Of a stretch of 43,220 nucleotides of DNA, positions 19,909-29,293 are shown one piece after another. The notes beneath the pieces were generated by a model that saw only the letters and a program-made list of their open reading frames with translations, did not search any database and was not told the origin of the DNA. The stretch comes from a virus: positions 1-43,220 of IMG/VR virus record IMGVR_UViG_3300005338_000004. One strand, written 5' to 3'. Made by a program: the position numbers and the translations under genes. Each line of letters starts with the position of its first letter. The stretch's first letter is position 1.

Positions 19909-21489
19909 TCATCGGATCATCCCGAACGAGTCCAACATGCCTGAAGCACGCAACGCAGCCTGACCACGTTGATCGGGTGATTGCTGGGCCATAAGTGCTG
20001 CGTGGACGCTCGCCGGGATTGCAGGCGGTGACTGTGGGACGGACGGCGGAGCGGGCGTGTTGGTATTTGCCCCTTGGTTGAACAGCGCAGCAAGCAGCCC
20101 GCCCTGAATAGGCTGGCCTTGAAGCAAGCTGGCGACATGCCCGATAGGGCTGCTGTTGAAGCCACTGGACATACGCGGCATGATCTGACTGGTTGGATTG
20201 ACCGTGTTGAATTGTGTAAGCGGCATGGCGGCTGGCGGGCGCACGGGGATGCGTGGAAGCTGAATGTCAGGACGCGGACGGGGTAGGGAAATGGTCGCGG
20301 TGTTGATAGCGGCTACGCCGGGGGCGGTTGGATTGATGCTTCCATACGCCATCGGCGGCAAAGACGTACTCAGCCGAGACGTGTCTTTGTTGGCGGCTAG
20401 CGTCCGAGCCGGGCCAGGGACAGTGGCGGCAACCGGAGGGGCAAAGGCCGGTGAGCCAAACCCGCCTGTAAAGGCGCTGCCATAGGACGAGGGCGGAGCA
20501 GGCCGTGAACTTTGCAGGGCACTAACTCTCGCCAAATCAGCCGCCGCCTGCTTCGGCACCACGCCGGGGGGCAAGCCGACATTCCCAGCCTGCGCGTTGG
20601 TCTTGATCGATCCAGACGCCGACGAGGGAACAATCGACGGCACCGGATTGCCTGTGGTGAACGTGACCTTGGGCGGAGGTACTTGATTGGCCGAAGATTT
20701 AACAGAAACCAGCTGGGGAACCGCTGGGATGTTTGCAGTCCGGCCCGCTGGCATCGAACCACGCATCCTCGCGGCGGCAGTGTTAGCCGCCTGCTGCGCA
20801 AGTTCCTGCCCCGTGTATGGATTGCCAGTTGTTGGGTTGATCTGGACCGTTCGGACCGAATGCGAGGTCAGCGGCGTTCCAGGCAATGGCGTTGCGGTCG
20901 GCAGATTAAAGCCTTTGTAGATGCCACCCGCGTCAGCCGTGGAGGTCGGCCGGACCGCGCTGTATTTGGCGCTGAGCGCATCGACCAGCGAAGCTGGCTG
21001 ACCGTTCGGATTAACTGAGATGGCTTTGACGTTGCTAGAAGGCGCGTAGGCTTCCGCTACGTTGGGTCGCGGCATTGGAATGGGTGCAACTGCATTAATG
21101 GCCGAAAGGGCCGTCTTCGGCGCACCGCTGCCCTTGGCAAACACATTGCCGTTGATGTTGACCGTGCCGTTGGGGGCCTCTAGGCCTTTCGACGCCGCTT
21201 CCGCGCGGAAATTAAAACCGCCTTCAGTCGGGTCAGGGATAGCGCGAGCCTGTACCTGCTGCCAAATCTGTTCGGCCTTGGCCCGTACTTTCGGGTCAGA
21301 CTGCGCCTTGACGGATGCGGGGCCGGGATTTGAGTAACCCTCATACTGGTTGCGCTGCTTAACTACCTGTGCCGGGGTTTTGCCGTCACGAGCCGCCCTG
21401 TTGACGATTGTATAAAATACCGCCCGAAGCCCTTCTTCATGGCCCCCAGCTTCGGCGATAGCGGTATTGATGACATCGCGTTCAGACAC
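19909..21489 (-). CDS. virion protein with SleB-like cell wall hydrolase domain
   Basis: The GTG at 21489 lies 6 bases after GGAGGA and gives 526 residues; an ATG at 21504 would add five. Residues about 5-125 match a SleB/Hydrolase_2 lytic domain: EAGGHEEGLRAVFYTIVNRA, then the YEGY stretch and the late FFRAEA-like NFRAEAA. The remaining 400 residues are Pro/Ala/Thr-rich low complexity with repeated PRP motifs. It is likely an ejected or tail-tip enzyme that opens peptidoglycan for DNA entry. Confidence 0.7.
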   Translation of the reverse strand: MSERDVINTAIAEAGGHEEGLRAVFYTIVNRAARDGKTPAQVVKQRNQYEGYSNPGPASVKAQSDPKVRAKAEQIWQQVQARAIPDPTEGGFNFRAEAASKGLEAPNGTVNINGNVFAKGSGAPKTALSAINAVAPIPMPRPNVAEAYAPSSNVKAISVNPNGQPASLVDALSAKYSAVRPTSTADAGGIYKGFNLPTATPLPGTPLTSHSVRTVQINPTTGNPYTGQELAQQAANTAAARMRGSMPAGRTANIPAVPQLVSVKSSANQVPPPKVTFTTGNPVPSIVPSSASGSIKTNAQAGNVGLPPGVVPKQAAADLARVSALQSSRPAPPSSYGSAFTGGFGSPAFAPPVAATVPGPARTLAANKDTSRLSTSLPPMAYGSINPTAPGVAAINTATISLPRPRPDIQLPRIPVRPPAAMPLTQFNTVNPTSQIMPRMSSGFNSSPIGHVASLLQGQPIQGGLLAALFNQGANTNTPAPPSVPQSPPAIPASVHAALMAQQSPDQRGQAALRASGMLDSFGMIR

Positions 21490-21515
21490 TATGTTCCTCC
21501 GCATTGGAGGATTGC

Positions 21516-21686
21516 ATGCGCGAGAAACTGCACGTCAGGTTACCGACTGATTCAGGTCCAAATCCATTCGATAGCGCCACGCCGTACCAAAAGCCGATCT
21601 GGCTCACATGGAAGTTCTGGCTCAGCATCGCTGTGCTGTCCGCCGTCTGGTATGGAATGCGTGTTTTCAACGGCACAGCTATCTAG
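21516..21686 (+). CDS. isolated + strand membrane protein inside the tail operon
   Basis: TTGGAGGA precedes ATG 21516, giving 56 residues: MREKLHVRLPTDSGPNPFD, then a Trp-rich transmembrane helix (LTWKFWLSIAVLSAVWYG). It fills a 190-base gap between two leftward genes and reads against them, so it is not a simple shadow of a gene. AT-rich TATAAAAT at about 21411 could be a -10 for it, within the hydrolase gene. A moron-like insertion is plausible. Confidence 0.5.
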   Translation: MREKLHVRLPTDSGPNPFDSATPYQKPIWLTWKFWLSIAVLSAVWYGMRVFNGTAI

Positions 21687-23427
21687 CTCCCGCAGTCGCC
21701 GGGATACCGCCGCGAACCATGATCGAGAGCGGCTTAGCCAGTGGTGCCAGTAGATTCGGTGCCTGCCGAGCTACCGGAATGGCATCGGTTGCCATGATTT
21801 GAGCCGCACGGTTCGCTGCTGATATTCCGATATGACTGGAAATCTCGCGTCCGATCTTGCCTGCTGTAGTTGTCGTCGCCAAAGCGGCCGGGAAGGCAAA
21901 AGGTCCAAGCGGGGCAAACGCGCCAGTCAAGGCCGCTGTTGAGCCGCCACCGCCGATCATATTAGCTCCGATGCCGCCCTTGAGCGTGAAGCCCATCCTG
22001 CCGATAAGCTCAGCAAGATTCTGCCCAGGCGTTCCTTTGGCAACCTGCCGGATGGCATCTTTCTCAATCTGAGTGAAGATGTTGCTTTTGTACTCGGGGG
22101 TTTTCATCAGATTGGTAAAGGCAGTTTTCAGGCCGGTCTCGTAGCTGGTTTTATAGGTATCCGCTTGCTTAATGGCGTCTTCGATCATCGAGACCTTAGA
22201 TGCCTTGTGCCACGTTGAAATCGCCGTCAGAAGCGCGTTCCCGGCTTCTTTCGGATCAGCACCACCGGCAATGTCGCCGGGCTTCAAGCTCTTGATGAAA
22301 TCATCGATTTGGCGAACGATGATGCCGCTGATTTCCTTACTTTCATCGCTCGCCTGCGCTTGTTGCGTTACCCGCTGCGCCGACTGCCGAAGAATGTGAA
22401 GGTCTTTGAAATCAACCGCCACACCAGCACTCGGATCAGCAAGTTCACTAGCCACCTTAGAGAACTTCTGAAGGACGCCAACCGCTTCCTTGCTGGTGTT
22501 CTCATTCGGGCGGAACTTCTGGGTCGCAACCTGTACTCGGTCCAGTAATTTGCCATAGGCATCCTTGGTCACCTGAAGCGGTGTGCCGCCCGTCGAGGCG
22601 TCAAATAGCTGCGCCCCGGCGCTGAATAGATCGGATGCAGCCGGGGCGTCCGCAATAGCGGTTTTAGTCAAGGCGCTTTGCGTACGCTTGGTCACGGCGT
22701 TTGAGATGCCTTCCCCGGCCTTGTTCAATCCCTGCCCAAGCAGCGAACCACCTAGACCACTGATGCCGCCGATACCTTCGTCGCCAAGAAGCTGTGCGCC
22801 TGTATGGCCGTGGGCGAGCCCTTGCAAGCCTTCATAGCCTGCTGTCGCAAGCGATGAGTTGAGAAGCTGCTTACCGAACAAACCAGCCAGCCCGAGCGCT
22901 TCCATGCCGCCCGGCAATGCACCAAGAGCGCCCGTTCCAGCCATCATGCCACCAACGCCGCCTAGGGCCTGCGCGACGGGAGCTTGTTCAGCAACCCTGT
23001 TCCGCTGCTGCTGGATTTCGCCGTAGTGCTGCGACAGCGAGCCGGGACGATTGGCAAAGATATCACCAATCGTCTGCCCGCCCGCCAATAGCGCATCGGA
23101 TGCTTGATTGAGACCAGGAATCGAGCCGGTAAGGCCCTGCACGGTAGCCCCGATGGAACTCATCAGGTCAGGTCGCGGAGATGGCTGCTGATACGCGGGA
23201 GGGGCCTGACCGTTGACCGTATTGCCGTACTGACCCGCAAGTGCCTTGACCTGATCCGGTGACGGCGGTGTGCCGGGTGTAAAGCCAGGGACAATCCCTT
23301 GCGGCGCGGCTTCGCTTTGGCTCGGCACCAGTCCGCGCTTCACCGCCTCGGCAAACAAAGCAGCCTTATCCGGAGGGAGTTTCCCCCTGCGGTTCAGTTC
23401 TGCCATGATTGCGAGCTTATCGGCCAT
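21679..23427 (-). CDS. internal virion/ejection protein candidate
   Basis: A 582-residue protein. The N-terminus (MAELNRRGKLPPDKAALFAEAVKRGLVP) is a short helical hairpin; residues about 85-250 are Gly/Ala-rich amphipathic helices (GGVGGMMAGTGALGALPGG), the middle is charged helical (residues 280-440) and the end is again Gly/Ala-rich (IGANMIGGGGSTAALTG). This profile fits podovirus ejection proteins that form a channel across the envelope. Its ATG overlaps the previous stop. Confidence 0.6.
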   Translation of the reverse strand: MADKLAIMAELNRRGKLPPDKAALFAEAVKRGLVPSQSEAAPQGIVPGFTPGTPPSPDQVKALAGQYGNTVNGQAPPAYQQPSPRPDLMSSIGATVQGLTGSIPGLNQASDALLAGGQTIGDIFANRPGSLSQHYGEIQQQRNRVAEQAPVAQALGGVGGMMAGTGALGALPGGMEALGLAGLFGKQLLNSSLATAGYEGLQGLAHGHTGAQLLGDEGIGGISGLGGSLLGQGLNKAGEGISNAVTKRTQSALTKTAIADAPAASDLFSAGAQLFDASTGGTPLQVTKDAYGKLLDRVQVATQKFRPNENTSKEAVGVLQKFSKVASELADPSAGVAVDFKDLHILRQSAQRVTQQAQASDESKEISGIIVRQIDDFIKSLKPGDIAGGADPKEAGNALLTAISTWHKASKVSMIEDAIKQADTYKTSYETGLKTAFTNLMKTPEYKSNIFTQIEKDAIRQVAKGTPGQNLAELIGRMGFTLKGGIGANMIGGGGSTAALTGAFAPLGPFAFPAALATTTTAGKIGREISSHIGISAANRAAQIMATDAIPVARQAPNLLAPLAKPLSIMVRGGIPATAGAR

Positions 23428-24581
23428 CAGTTGTTCAGGGCGTTGAGGAGATCGACGTCCGACATGCCGGAGAGATCGCCGCCACTCGTCTGAGGCTGCC
23501 CACCCTGCAAGCCAGGGACATTCCCAGCAGCATAGTCACCCGCCGCCGCCTGTTTAAGCTTTTGGAAACCTTCGGCCACGGCCTGCTTGAAGTCCTGAAC
23601 GGCGGTAATGAATTCTTCCTGATTGTTGTTCTGAGCGGCAAGCGCCATGCGGGAGTAAGCCGACTCCGCCTTCGCGCCCTCGTAATCTGTGACTTGTCCT
23701 GCGCCCTTAAGCACATTGCGCGCCTGAAGGAAGGCGTTGCCCTGCCCCTGCTTAAGCTGCGTCCGGAAGAGCGACATTGGCGAACCGGGCTGCGTCAGCG
23801 GCCAGACATCCGGTGTTAGCTGATTTGGAAACACGCCAAGGGTCTTGCCGAACTGATCAGCCATCCCCTGAGTGTTGTTTAGGAGATCGTCGGCAGCCTT
23901 GTTCGCCATGTCAAATGCCTGCGTAGCAGCAGGCAAAGCATTGCGCGCCGCAACAGCGTTTGCTGCATCCCCAGCACCTCCACCCTTCGCCGCCGCTAAA
24001 TCGTATGGCGAATAGATGAGAGACGGATCAGGCGGGGCACCCGTCACCAAATCCTGCCTTGACCCATCAGAAAATACCTGGATCGGGTGAAGCTGCTGGG
24101 TCTTCGGGTCTAGGAACGGCAACGTGTTGCCAAGGCTGCCCTTGACACCCGTGCGCATACCGGTCTGCCAGTCCTCAAATGATTTCGGCTGACGCCCGCC
24201 CTGCAATTCCTGATTGGCATAGAATTTATAGGTCGCCACATCGGATGGATCAGCCTGCGTTGAGGATGCCTCCCGCTTGGCTTGCAACTGCGCGGCAAGC
24301 TGAAACCCCTGTTCGGGAGGAAGGGCGGCGAACTGCGGATAGTTCTGTTTCAGCCATGAGGCTGTTTTGTTGATGTTGTCGAGACGGTCCTTTTCGGCTT
24401 TCTGCTGTATTGCATAGGCCGAATCCTGTTGTGCGCCCTGCGCTAGACCGGCAGTAGCGTTGCCAAGCCCCGGCTGTGGGTTTGCGAGTCCCGCCCCGAA
24501 ATTGGTAATCGCATTGCGGTGCTGGTCCCACCAATTGGTGAAGCCATTATCAACCCCAAGTGCGCCCAGAATCCCGGCCAT
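23427..24581 (-). CDS. internal virion protein candidate
   Basis: A 384-residue, mostly helical protein rich in Gln, Ala and Asp (QQDSAYAIQQKAEKDRLDNINK; FITAVQDFKQAVAEGFQKLKQA). It stands between two other putative ejection proteins with touching ends, the usual three-gene set of P22-like and SU10-like phages. No catalytic motif seen. Confidence 0.55.
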   Translation of the reverse strand: MAGILGALGVDNGFTNWWDQHRNAITNFGAGLANPQPGLGNATAGLAQGAQQDSAYAIQQKAEKDRLDNINKTASWLKQNYPQFAALPPEQGFQLAAQLQAKREASSTQADPSDVATYKFYANQELQGGRQPKSFEDWQTGMRTGVKGSLGNTLPFLDPKTQQLHPIQVFSDGSRQDLVTGAPPDPSLIYSPYDLAAAKGGGAGDAANAVAARNALPAATQAFDMANKAADDLLNNTQGMADQFGKTLGVFPNQLTPDVWPLTQPGSPMSLFRTQLKQGQGNAFLQARNVLKGAGQVTDYEGAKAESAYSRMALAAQNNNQEEFITAVQDFKQAVAEGFQKLKQAAAGDYAAGNVPGLQGGQPQTSGGDLSGMSDVDLLNALNN

Positions 24582-25502
24582 TTACAACAGCGCTCCTGCT
24601 AGACCGAGCCCAAGGCCGCCAACTTGCATCCACCAGGGCTGTGTCGGTTGGGTGCTTGTGCTTGTAGTCGTGCTCCCGCTAGCGCCAGCGGTGCCATTTA
24701 GAATAGACGACGCGCGCCCGAGGGTTTCCCATGGTGCGCCCTGGGTACGCTGGTACAGGTCATTCTCAGCCTGCAACTGCGCGTTGGTATTTGCATCCTG
24801 TGAACTACCGACTGAGCCATAGATGCTAGCTGGCAATTGACCGGCACTGAACAGCCCTGGAAGCGCTGCGGCTGCATTGCCGGTGTTGTTGATGCCCTGC
24901 TGTTGCAGCCCGGCTTGTGCGCCCAAGCTATTGTACTGGTTGGCAACGTTCCGGTCATAGATGTTCGTATCGAAGCCTGCCAGCGCATCGCCAAGCCCCT
25001 TGCCTAGCGACTCGTTGAAGCTGCCGCCGCCGAACCGGCCGCTGTTGTTGTACAGACTTCCAACGTTCTGCATGGTCGTATCGACCAAGTTTGAGCGCAA
25101 TCGCTGCTCGGCAGGATTCGACGTATCGTAAGCGTCGCCGAGAGTCTTGTATTGCTGCGATAATTGCTGCTGTTCCGGCGTCAATCCACCATTGTTGATG
25201 AGATTGCTGTCGTACCCCAACGCGCTGCTGACGCCGCCGCTATAGGTCGGGTTGTTGGCCGCTCCTAAGGCCATGCTTTGACCCTGCTGCGTCGTTGCGC
25301 CGCTCGGTGCGTAGAGGCTTTTGTTGAAGACCGGAACGCCCGCATTCGTCGCGGTATCGAGCTTGGTCAGCAGATTGTTTGTCGTTGCCGTAACCTGCGG
25401 ATTGGTCGGCTGCGTGCTGCTGGTGTTTGAGGTGGTCGTGGTAGAGTCGCCCAATTCAGAGAACCTTCCGGATGCCGTTGCGAGGCCCGTCATAGGGCTC
25501 AT
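24582..25502 (-). CDS. internal virion protein candidate
   Basis: Start uncertain: ATG 25502 (MSPMTGLATAS) or 25493 (MTGLATAS); either overlaps the previous gene. About 306 residues, Asn/Gln/Thr/Gly-rich (STQPTNPQVTATTNNLL; GVSSALGYDSNLINNGGLTPEQQQ) with a hydrophobic Gly end (VGGLGLGLAGALL). Fits a DNA-ejection protein. Confidence 0.55.
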   Translation of the reverse strand: MSPMTGLATASGRFSELGDSTTTTSNTSSTQPTNPQVTATTNNLLTKLDTATNAGVPVFNKSLYAPSGATTQQGQSMALGAANNPTYSGGVSSALGYDSNLINNGGLTPEQQQLSQQYKTLGDAYDTSNPAEQRLRSNLVDTTMQNVGSLYNNSGRFGGGSFNESLGKGLGDALAGFDTNIYDRNVANQYNSLGAQAGLQQQGINNTGNAAAALPGLFSAGQLPASIYGSVGSSQDANTNAQLQAENDLYQRTQGAPWETLGRASSILNGTAGASGSTTTSTSTQPTQPWWMQVGGLGLGLAGALL

Positions 25503-25770
25503 AGTCAGGGAAAATTCGGCCCCAGTTGCGACCGGCAATGCGTAGCTCATCGCAGCCCGAATCGCGGGCCATGTCTTCAATCTTGGCGAGTGTCTTGCGC
25601 ATCGTGGTCAACCATGCTTTCGGAGGTTCGGAGAGATAGCCCTTGAGGGTAAGAACGCCACAGCACATGCGGTCGCCTTCTTGGTAAATCTCGAAAACGA
25701 TCTGCCCTTCACCATTAGGAACCTTAACGCCTCGGACGATTTCGCCAACATTAACTGAAATCCCGTTCAT
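25456..25770 (-). CDS. conserved podovirus tail-region protein
   Basis: A 104-residue protein: MNGISVNVGEIVRGV, then KGYLSEPPKAWLTTMRKTLAKIEDMARDSGCDELRIAGRNWGRIFPDYEP and NGIRKVL. The RxWxRxxPDYEP end is one I recognise from small proteins near the tail genes of podoviruses; function unsettled. Confidence 0.6.
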   Translation of the reverse strand: MNGISVNVGEIVRGVKVPNGEGQIVFEIYQEGDRMCCGVLTLKGYLSEPPKAWLTTMRKTLAKIEDMARDSGCDELRIAGRNWGRIFPDYEPYDGPRNGIRKVL

Positions 25771-25773
25771 ACG

Positions 25774-26148
25774 CTAGCGCGCCCGTCCAACCTTAGTGCC
25801 GATAACATCGAATTTGCCTGCTGCATCATCGGACGTGATCCTGAGTTTGAAGCCCTTCTGGATCGTGAGGCTGCCAAACTCCACCGACTGCCGCGCCGTT
25901 ACGGCCTTCGCGTTCCAAACCACCTTCGACGTGTCCATGAGAACGTAGGTCGTCGTCCCATCATAGAGATCGACCGTTAGAGCGGGTGTTGACCCGGCGT
26001 TCTCATTGACGCTGAAATTGACGATATTGACCTGACCTGTCGACGCATCCGCCGCCGTCACGGTTGTGGCCGAGTTGGTCGTGATCTTTTGCAGGATCGG
26101 GGTAGCCTGCCCGTCAGAGAATAGGAATGAGGTTTGCACGGTACTCAT
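25774..26148 (-). CDS. probable virion protein, beta-rich
   Basis: A 124-residue protein (MSTVQTSFLFSDGQATPILQK) with alternating beta strands and a Thr/Val-rich composition; ATG overlaps the gp10-like stop. Looks like a small decoration or tail-associated protein. No family named. Confidence 0.5.
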   Translation of the reverse strand: MSTVQTSFLFSDGQATPILQKITTNSATTVTAADASTGQVNIVNFSVNENAGSTPALTVDLYDGTTTYVLMDTSKVVWNAKAVTARQSVEFGSLTIQKGFKLRITSDDAAGKFDVIGTKVGRAR

Positions 26149-27620
26149 CTTGGCCCCTGCGTTGAGCCCACGACTCTATCCACGCCCTTCGCATAGCTCC
26201 AGGTCGCAGCCGCAGGATAGTTGGACCGGAACTGGATATTGAGCCCGCGTCCATCAAGCGGCGCTGCGCCGTTCTCGCCCTTCGATTGCGCTGTCTTCCA
26301 TGAAGTCGAGGCGTCGAGACGGTCCTTGACGCCAAGCTCAAGCGTCATGGTGGCGCAATCGTCAATCGGGGTTGCCCATTGCAGCAATCCGCTGTTGGGT
26401 GAATTGGCAACGCGCGTGGTGATGGTGCCCGCTAGGTTCGTGCCGGTGAACACTCCGAATTTGTAGTTCTCGTCCAAAGCCCCGAATAGCGGCGCAGCGC
26501 CGGACCAGAACAGATCATCATAGGTCAATGTCTGGCTGTCATAGGTGCCTGTCGCCACATTGTAGGAAACGGCCACGGTCGCTAGTCGAGTGAGATAGCT
26601 GGTCTGCTCTGTGATGGTGAACCAGCGCTTCAGGTGCCATTCGTAACCGATGGCGACTTCGGAAACGCTTAACGAGCTATCTATCGAACGCTTATAGCGC
26701 CAGAGCACCACCTTGTGCAGCGGGTCAACGGCGCATTGGACTAGGCCAAACTGCGTCTGATCGACAGAGGCAAGGAAGGTGCGGGCCGTCAAATCGGCCC
26801 CGATAGGGACGAGCCCGGTTTCCTCTGAGTACATATAGAAATCATCGGTCTGGAGCATAAAGACCATGCCATCGAACGAACAGCACGCCTTGGCCCCTAC
26901 GGCACCCTTGCCATCCGAAACCTTACGCAATGAGAACTGCGCTCCGCCAGCCGCGTCACCAAACACCATGCGAACCAGCGCACGAGACTGGACGATCAAC
27001 GCCGTATTGTTCTTGAGGTCAAAGCCGCAAAGGATTTGCTCACCGTCCGCTAGTTCCTGATAGTCAGCACCGTCCGTTGTCCAATTGGTCTGATCGTTAA
27101 ACCCGGAGGTTTTGATTAGCCGGATATCGCGGTTGCCGTTCACATCGAGGCAATTGAGCGCCACGATGAAGTTGGCGCATGAAAAGATAAATGCCGGAGC
27201 GCCAGCAGCGGAAATCGCAGTAACCGCGCCGCCCGCCTCAACGTCATAGCTCTTGAGCCCATCAACAGTGTTGGTGAATAGAAACTTCGTGCCGAAGTGA
27301 AGGCCGGACCAGTCATACCCAGTAGGACACGCATAGCCCGAGGCAACCGAGACCAGCGTGTAATCAGATTGGAGTTGGTAAAGCGCGTCAGCGGTAAACT
27401 CGTACGCCTGCCAGGAGCCGGAGTTGAGCACCAGCGAGTAAACGCCGCGCGGCGAACTCGCTAAGGCCGTGGCACCGGAGGTGACGTAGAGGCTCGGAAA
27501 TGGCGCATAACCGTCAATTGTCGGCAGCACACCGTCCGCGACCAGAACTGGCGCACCAAATTCCCCACGATCCGGGGCGTAACTCGTACCGCTCTGAGGA
27601 TCAACAAAAGGGAACTGCAT
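26145..27620 (-). CDS. P22 gp10-like packaged-DNA stabilisation / tail hub protein
   Basis: A 491-residue protein. The opening MQFPFVDPQSGTSYAPDRG and early SLYVTSGATALASSPRGVYSL, then repeated beta blades (FLFTNTVDGLKSYDVEAGG; IVQSRALVRMVFGDAAGG; VLWRYKRSI; HLKRWFTITEQTSYL) match P22 gp10-type proteins that close the portal after packaging and connect to the tail. Length is right and the gene follows the gp4-like adaptor directly. Confidence 0.75.
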   Translation of the reverse strand: MQFPFVDPQSGTSYAPDRGEFGAPVLVADGVLPTIDGYAPFPSLYVTSGATALASSPRGVYSLVLNSGSWQAYEFTADALYQLQSDYTLVSVASGYACPTGYDWSGLHFGTKFLFTNTVDGLKSYDVEAGGAVTAISAAGAPAFIFSCANFIVALNCLDVNGNRDIRLIKTSGFNDQTNWTTDGADYQELADGEQILCGFDLKNNTALIVQSRALVRMVFGDAAGGAQFSLRKVSDGKGAVGAKACCSFDGMVFMLQTDDFYMYSEETGLVPIGADLTARTFLASVDQTQFGLVQCAVDPLHKVVLWRYKRSIDSSLSVSEVAIGYEWHLKRWFTITEQTSYLTRLATVAVSYNVATGTYDSQTLTYDDLFWSGAAPLFGALDENYKFGVFTGTNLAGTITTRVANSPNSGLLQWATPIDDCATMTLELGVKDRLDASTSWKTAQSKGENGAAPLDGRGLNIQFRSNYPAAATWSYAKGVDRVVGSTQGPR

Positions 27621-28253
27621 TTAGAGGTTCCAGACCGGCTCCACGGGTTGCGATGCCTCGGCATGGCCGTACTCAGCCACATCGGCCTGTATCTTCAAAT
27701 CTTGCAGGAAGTCATCGACACGAGACTGATAGAACGCAGCCCGCGTCTCATCCTCATTGAAGGCGCATTGGATGGCTCTGCATCCGGAGAAGTAAATATC
27801 CGGAGCCAAGAGGAGCAGCCAGTTGGTCGTATTCGACCCGCTTAAGGCGGTGAGCTTTTGCCAGGAGACCACAAGGAAGTCATCGTCAGTGACCGGCGTC
27901 ACGTAGAACGATGATCCTTTGAGCGCATAAACCTGCGCATCCGCACCGATCTGATATGGGTTGCGATCCACAAAGGCGTTCCAGCTCACCTGCGTTAATG
28001 GCACAGAGCCAAGCACGTTGCGGGTGATGGACTCGATCCGCACCGCACCAGTCGGGATCGCGCCAACGCCATTGGCGTCGGTATTGACGGTGCTGGTGGT
28101 CTTGCGGAGATAGTTTGAGCCAAGCTTGCGGTTAGCATAAGCCTCGAAGAGAGCAATGAACTCATCGGTCTGATCAGATGAGAACGTTCGGCGTGCCCAC
28201 GTTGCTAACGAGGTCGTTAAGGTCGCGTATGTGGGCGAAGAGAGAAAGGACAT
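27621..28253 (-). CDS. head-tail adaptor (P22 gp4-like)
   Basis: A 210-residue protein: YATLTTSLATWARRTFSSDQTDEFIALFEAYANRKL, a segment typical of phage adaptor proteins that bind beneath the portal, then IPTGAVRIESITRNV, FYVTPVTDDDFLVVSWQKL and helical C-terminus. Adjacent to the gp10-like gene, as in P22-type phages. Confidence 0.7.
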   Translation of the reverse strand: MSFLSSPTYATLTTSLATWARRTFSSDQTDEFIALFEAYANRKLGSNYLRKTTSTVNTDANGVGAIPTGAVRIESITRNVLGSVPLTQVSWNAFVDRNPYQIGADAQVYALKGSSFYVTPVTDDDFLVVSWQKLTALSGSNTTNWLLLLAPDIYFSGCRAIQCAFNEDETRAAFYQSRVDDFLQDLKIQADVAEYGHAEASQPVEPVWNL

Positions 28254-28478
28254 CTACTCAATCTCATCCGCGCCGTTGAGCAATTGTCGTTTGCAGCGCT
28301 CTAGAAGCCACAAGGTGGTGCCGCCGTCTGCGACCGATGAAGCGAAGTACTCGTTCCCGTCCTCATCGTATCCAGCCAGCACGACATCGGTCACGCCAGC
28401 CTCAATCGCCGCCTCAAGCACACGCTCGGCTGGTAGATCGAGTTTGGTGATAAACTTCGGGTAAATAACGTTGCTCAT
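28254..28478 (-). CDS. hypothetical 74-aa protein
   Basis: MSNVIYPKFITKLDLPAER then VLEAAIEAGVTDVVLAGYDEDGNEYFASSVADGG; a small alpha/beta protein resembling accessory proteins that report presence in host cells. ATG overlaps the upstream stop. Unknown. Confidence 0.55.
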   Translation of the reverse strand: MSNVIYPKFITKLDLPAERVLEAAIEAGVTDVVLAGYDEDGNEYFASSVADGGTTLWLLERCKRQLLNGADEIE

Positions 28479-28873
28479 AGCTTCCCCGATTTCGTCCGGA
28501 AGGGTTGGTTCTCAGGCCGATTGAGCCACCAGTTTTGATAGTCTCGCCCTTCGGTCTTGAGACGCGACCCAACATCGGCAAACCACTTTGCGAGCGGCGT
28601 TCTGGCCACCCGCACCAATGGCATGTTGCCGCCCTTGTCCGAGCCCATGCCGCTTGACCATGGACGCGCATCACGAGCATTGCGTTCCTCGGTATTGAGG
28701 CTTTGAAGATGCTCGTCCTCGATAAACTCGCGCTGCATCACCTCAATGGGAACACCCGTCACAGGGTGCGTACCGCGCCCGATGGAAACGCGATATGGGC
28801 CATCGAAATGCGAGAAGGTGAAGGTACAGTTCTTCACGTCCTCGGCAGTGAGCTTAGTCTTCGACGGTAGCAT
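28475..28873 (-). CDS. hypothetical virion-module protein
   Basis: I start at ATG 28873 (MLPSKTKLTAEDVKN), giving 132 residues and a 20-base overlap with the gene before. Contains FTFSHFDGPYRVSIGRGTHPVTGVPIEV and a C-terminal basic part. Conserved-looking but not recognised. Confidence 0.55.
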   Translation of the reverse strand: MLPSKTKLTAEDVKNCTFTFSHFDGPYRVSIGRGTHPVTGVPIEVMQREFIEDEHLQSLNTEERNARDARPWSSGMGSDKGGNMPLVRVARTPLAKWFADVGSRLKTEGRDYQNWWLNRPENQPFRTKSGKL

Positions 28874-29282
28874 CCGCGATACCGTTCTGGCGCATGATAC
28901 GCGCCTCTTCGACGGGAACCCTGATAACTGTCGTTGCCCAGACCTTGTGTTGGACATCAACGCCAGGCATCGGGCTTGGAGCCATTACATCCGGAATGAA
29001 GGCAGCTTCCTGGATCGTCGTTTCCTTGCCGTCAGGCCCCTTGCGTTTGATCTCGGGCCGGTTGTAGCCGACAAGTTCATAGCCCAGATGCGGACGATAA
29101 TGGCGCTTCAGTTCCATGCTGCGCATCGTCGGTTTGGGAACGGATGCGTATAACTCGAATCCTTCCTCTCCCGGCTCGGCTGGCTTAGGAGACAACGCAG
29201 CCTCAATAGCTGGGTCGCGCGGGAGGGGCGGACGGCCACGGCGTGGCTTCGCAACGGTCTTATCTTCAGTCTCGTCACTCAT
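28854..29282 (-). CDS. hypothetical virion-module protein
   Basis: A 142-residue protein with an AT-hook-like KPRRGRPPLPRD near the N-terminus and a later RHYRPHLGYELVGYNRPEIKRKGPDGK. The basic motif hints at DNA contact in the capsid; this is inference. No family recognised. Confidence 0.55.
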   Translation of the reverse strand: MSDETEDKTVAKPRRGRPPLPRDPAIEAALSPKPAEPGEEGFELYASVPKPTMRSMELKRHYRPHLGYELVGYNRPEIKRKGPDGKETTIQEAAFIPDVMAPSPMPGVDVQHKVWATTVIRVPVEEARIMRQNGIADATVED

Positions 29283-29293
29283 GGCGTCGTCTC

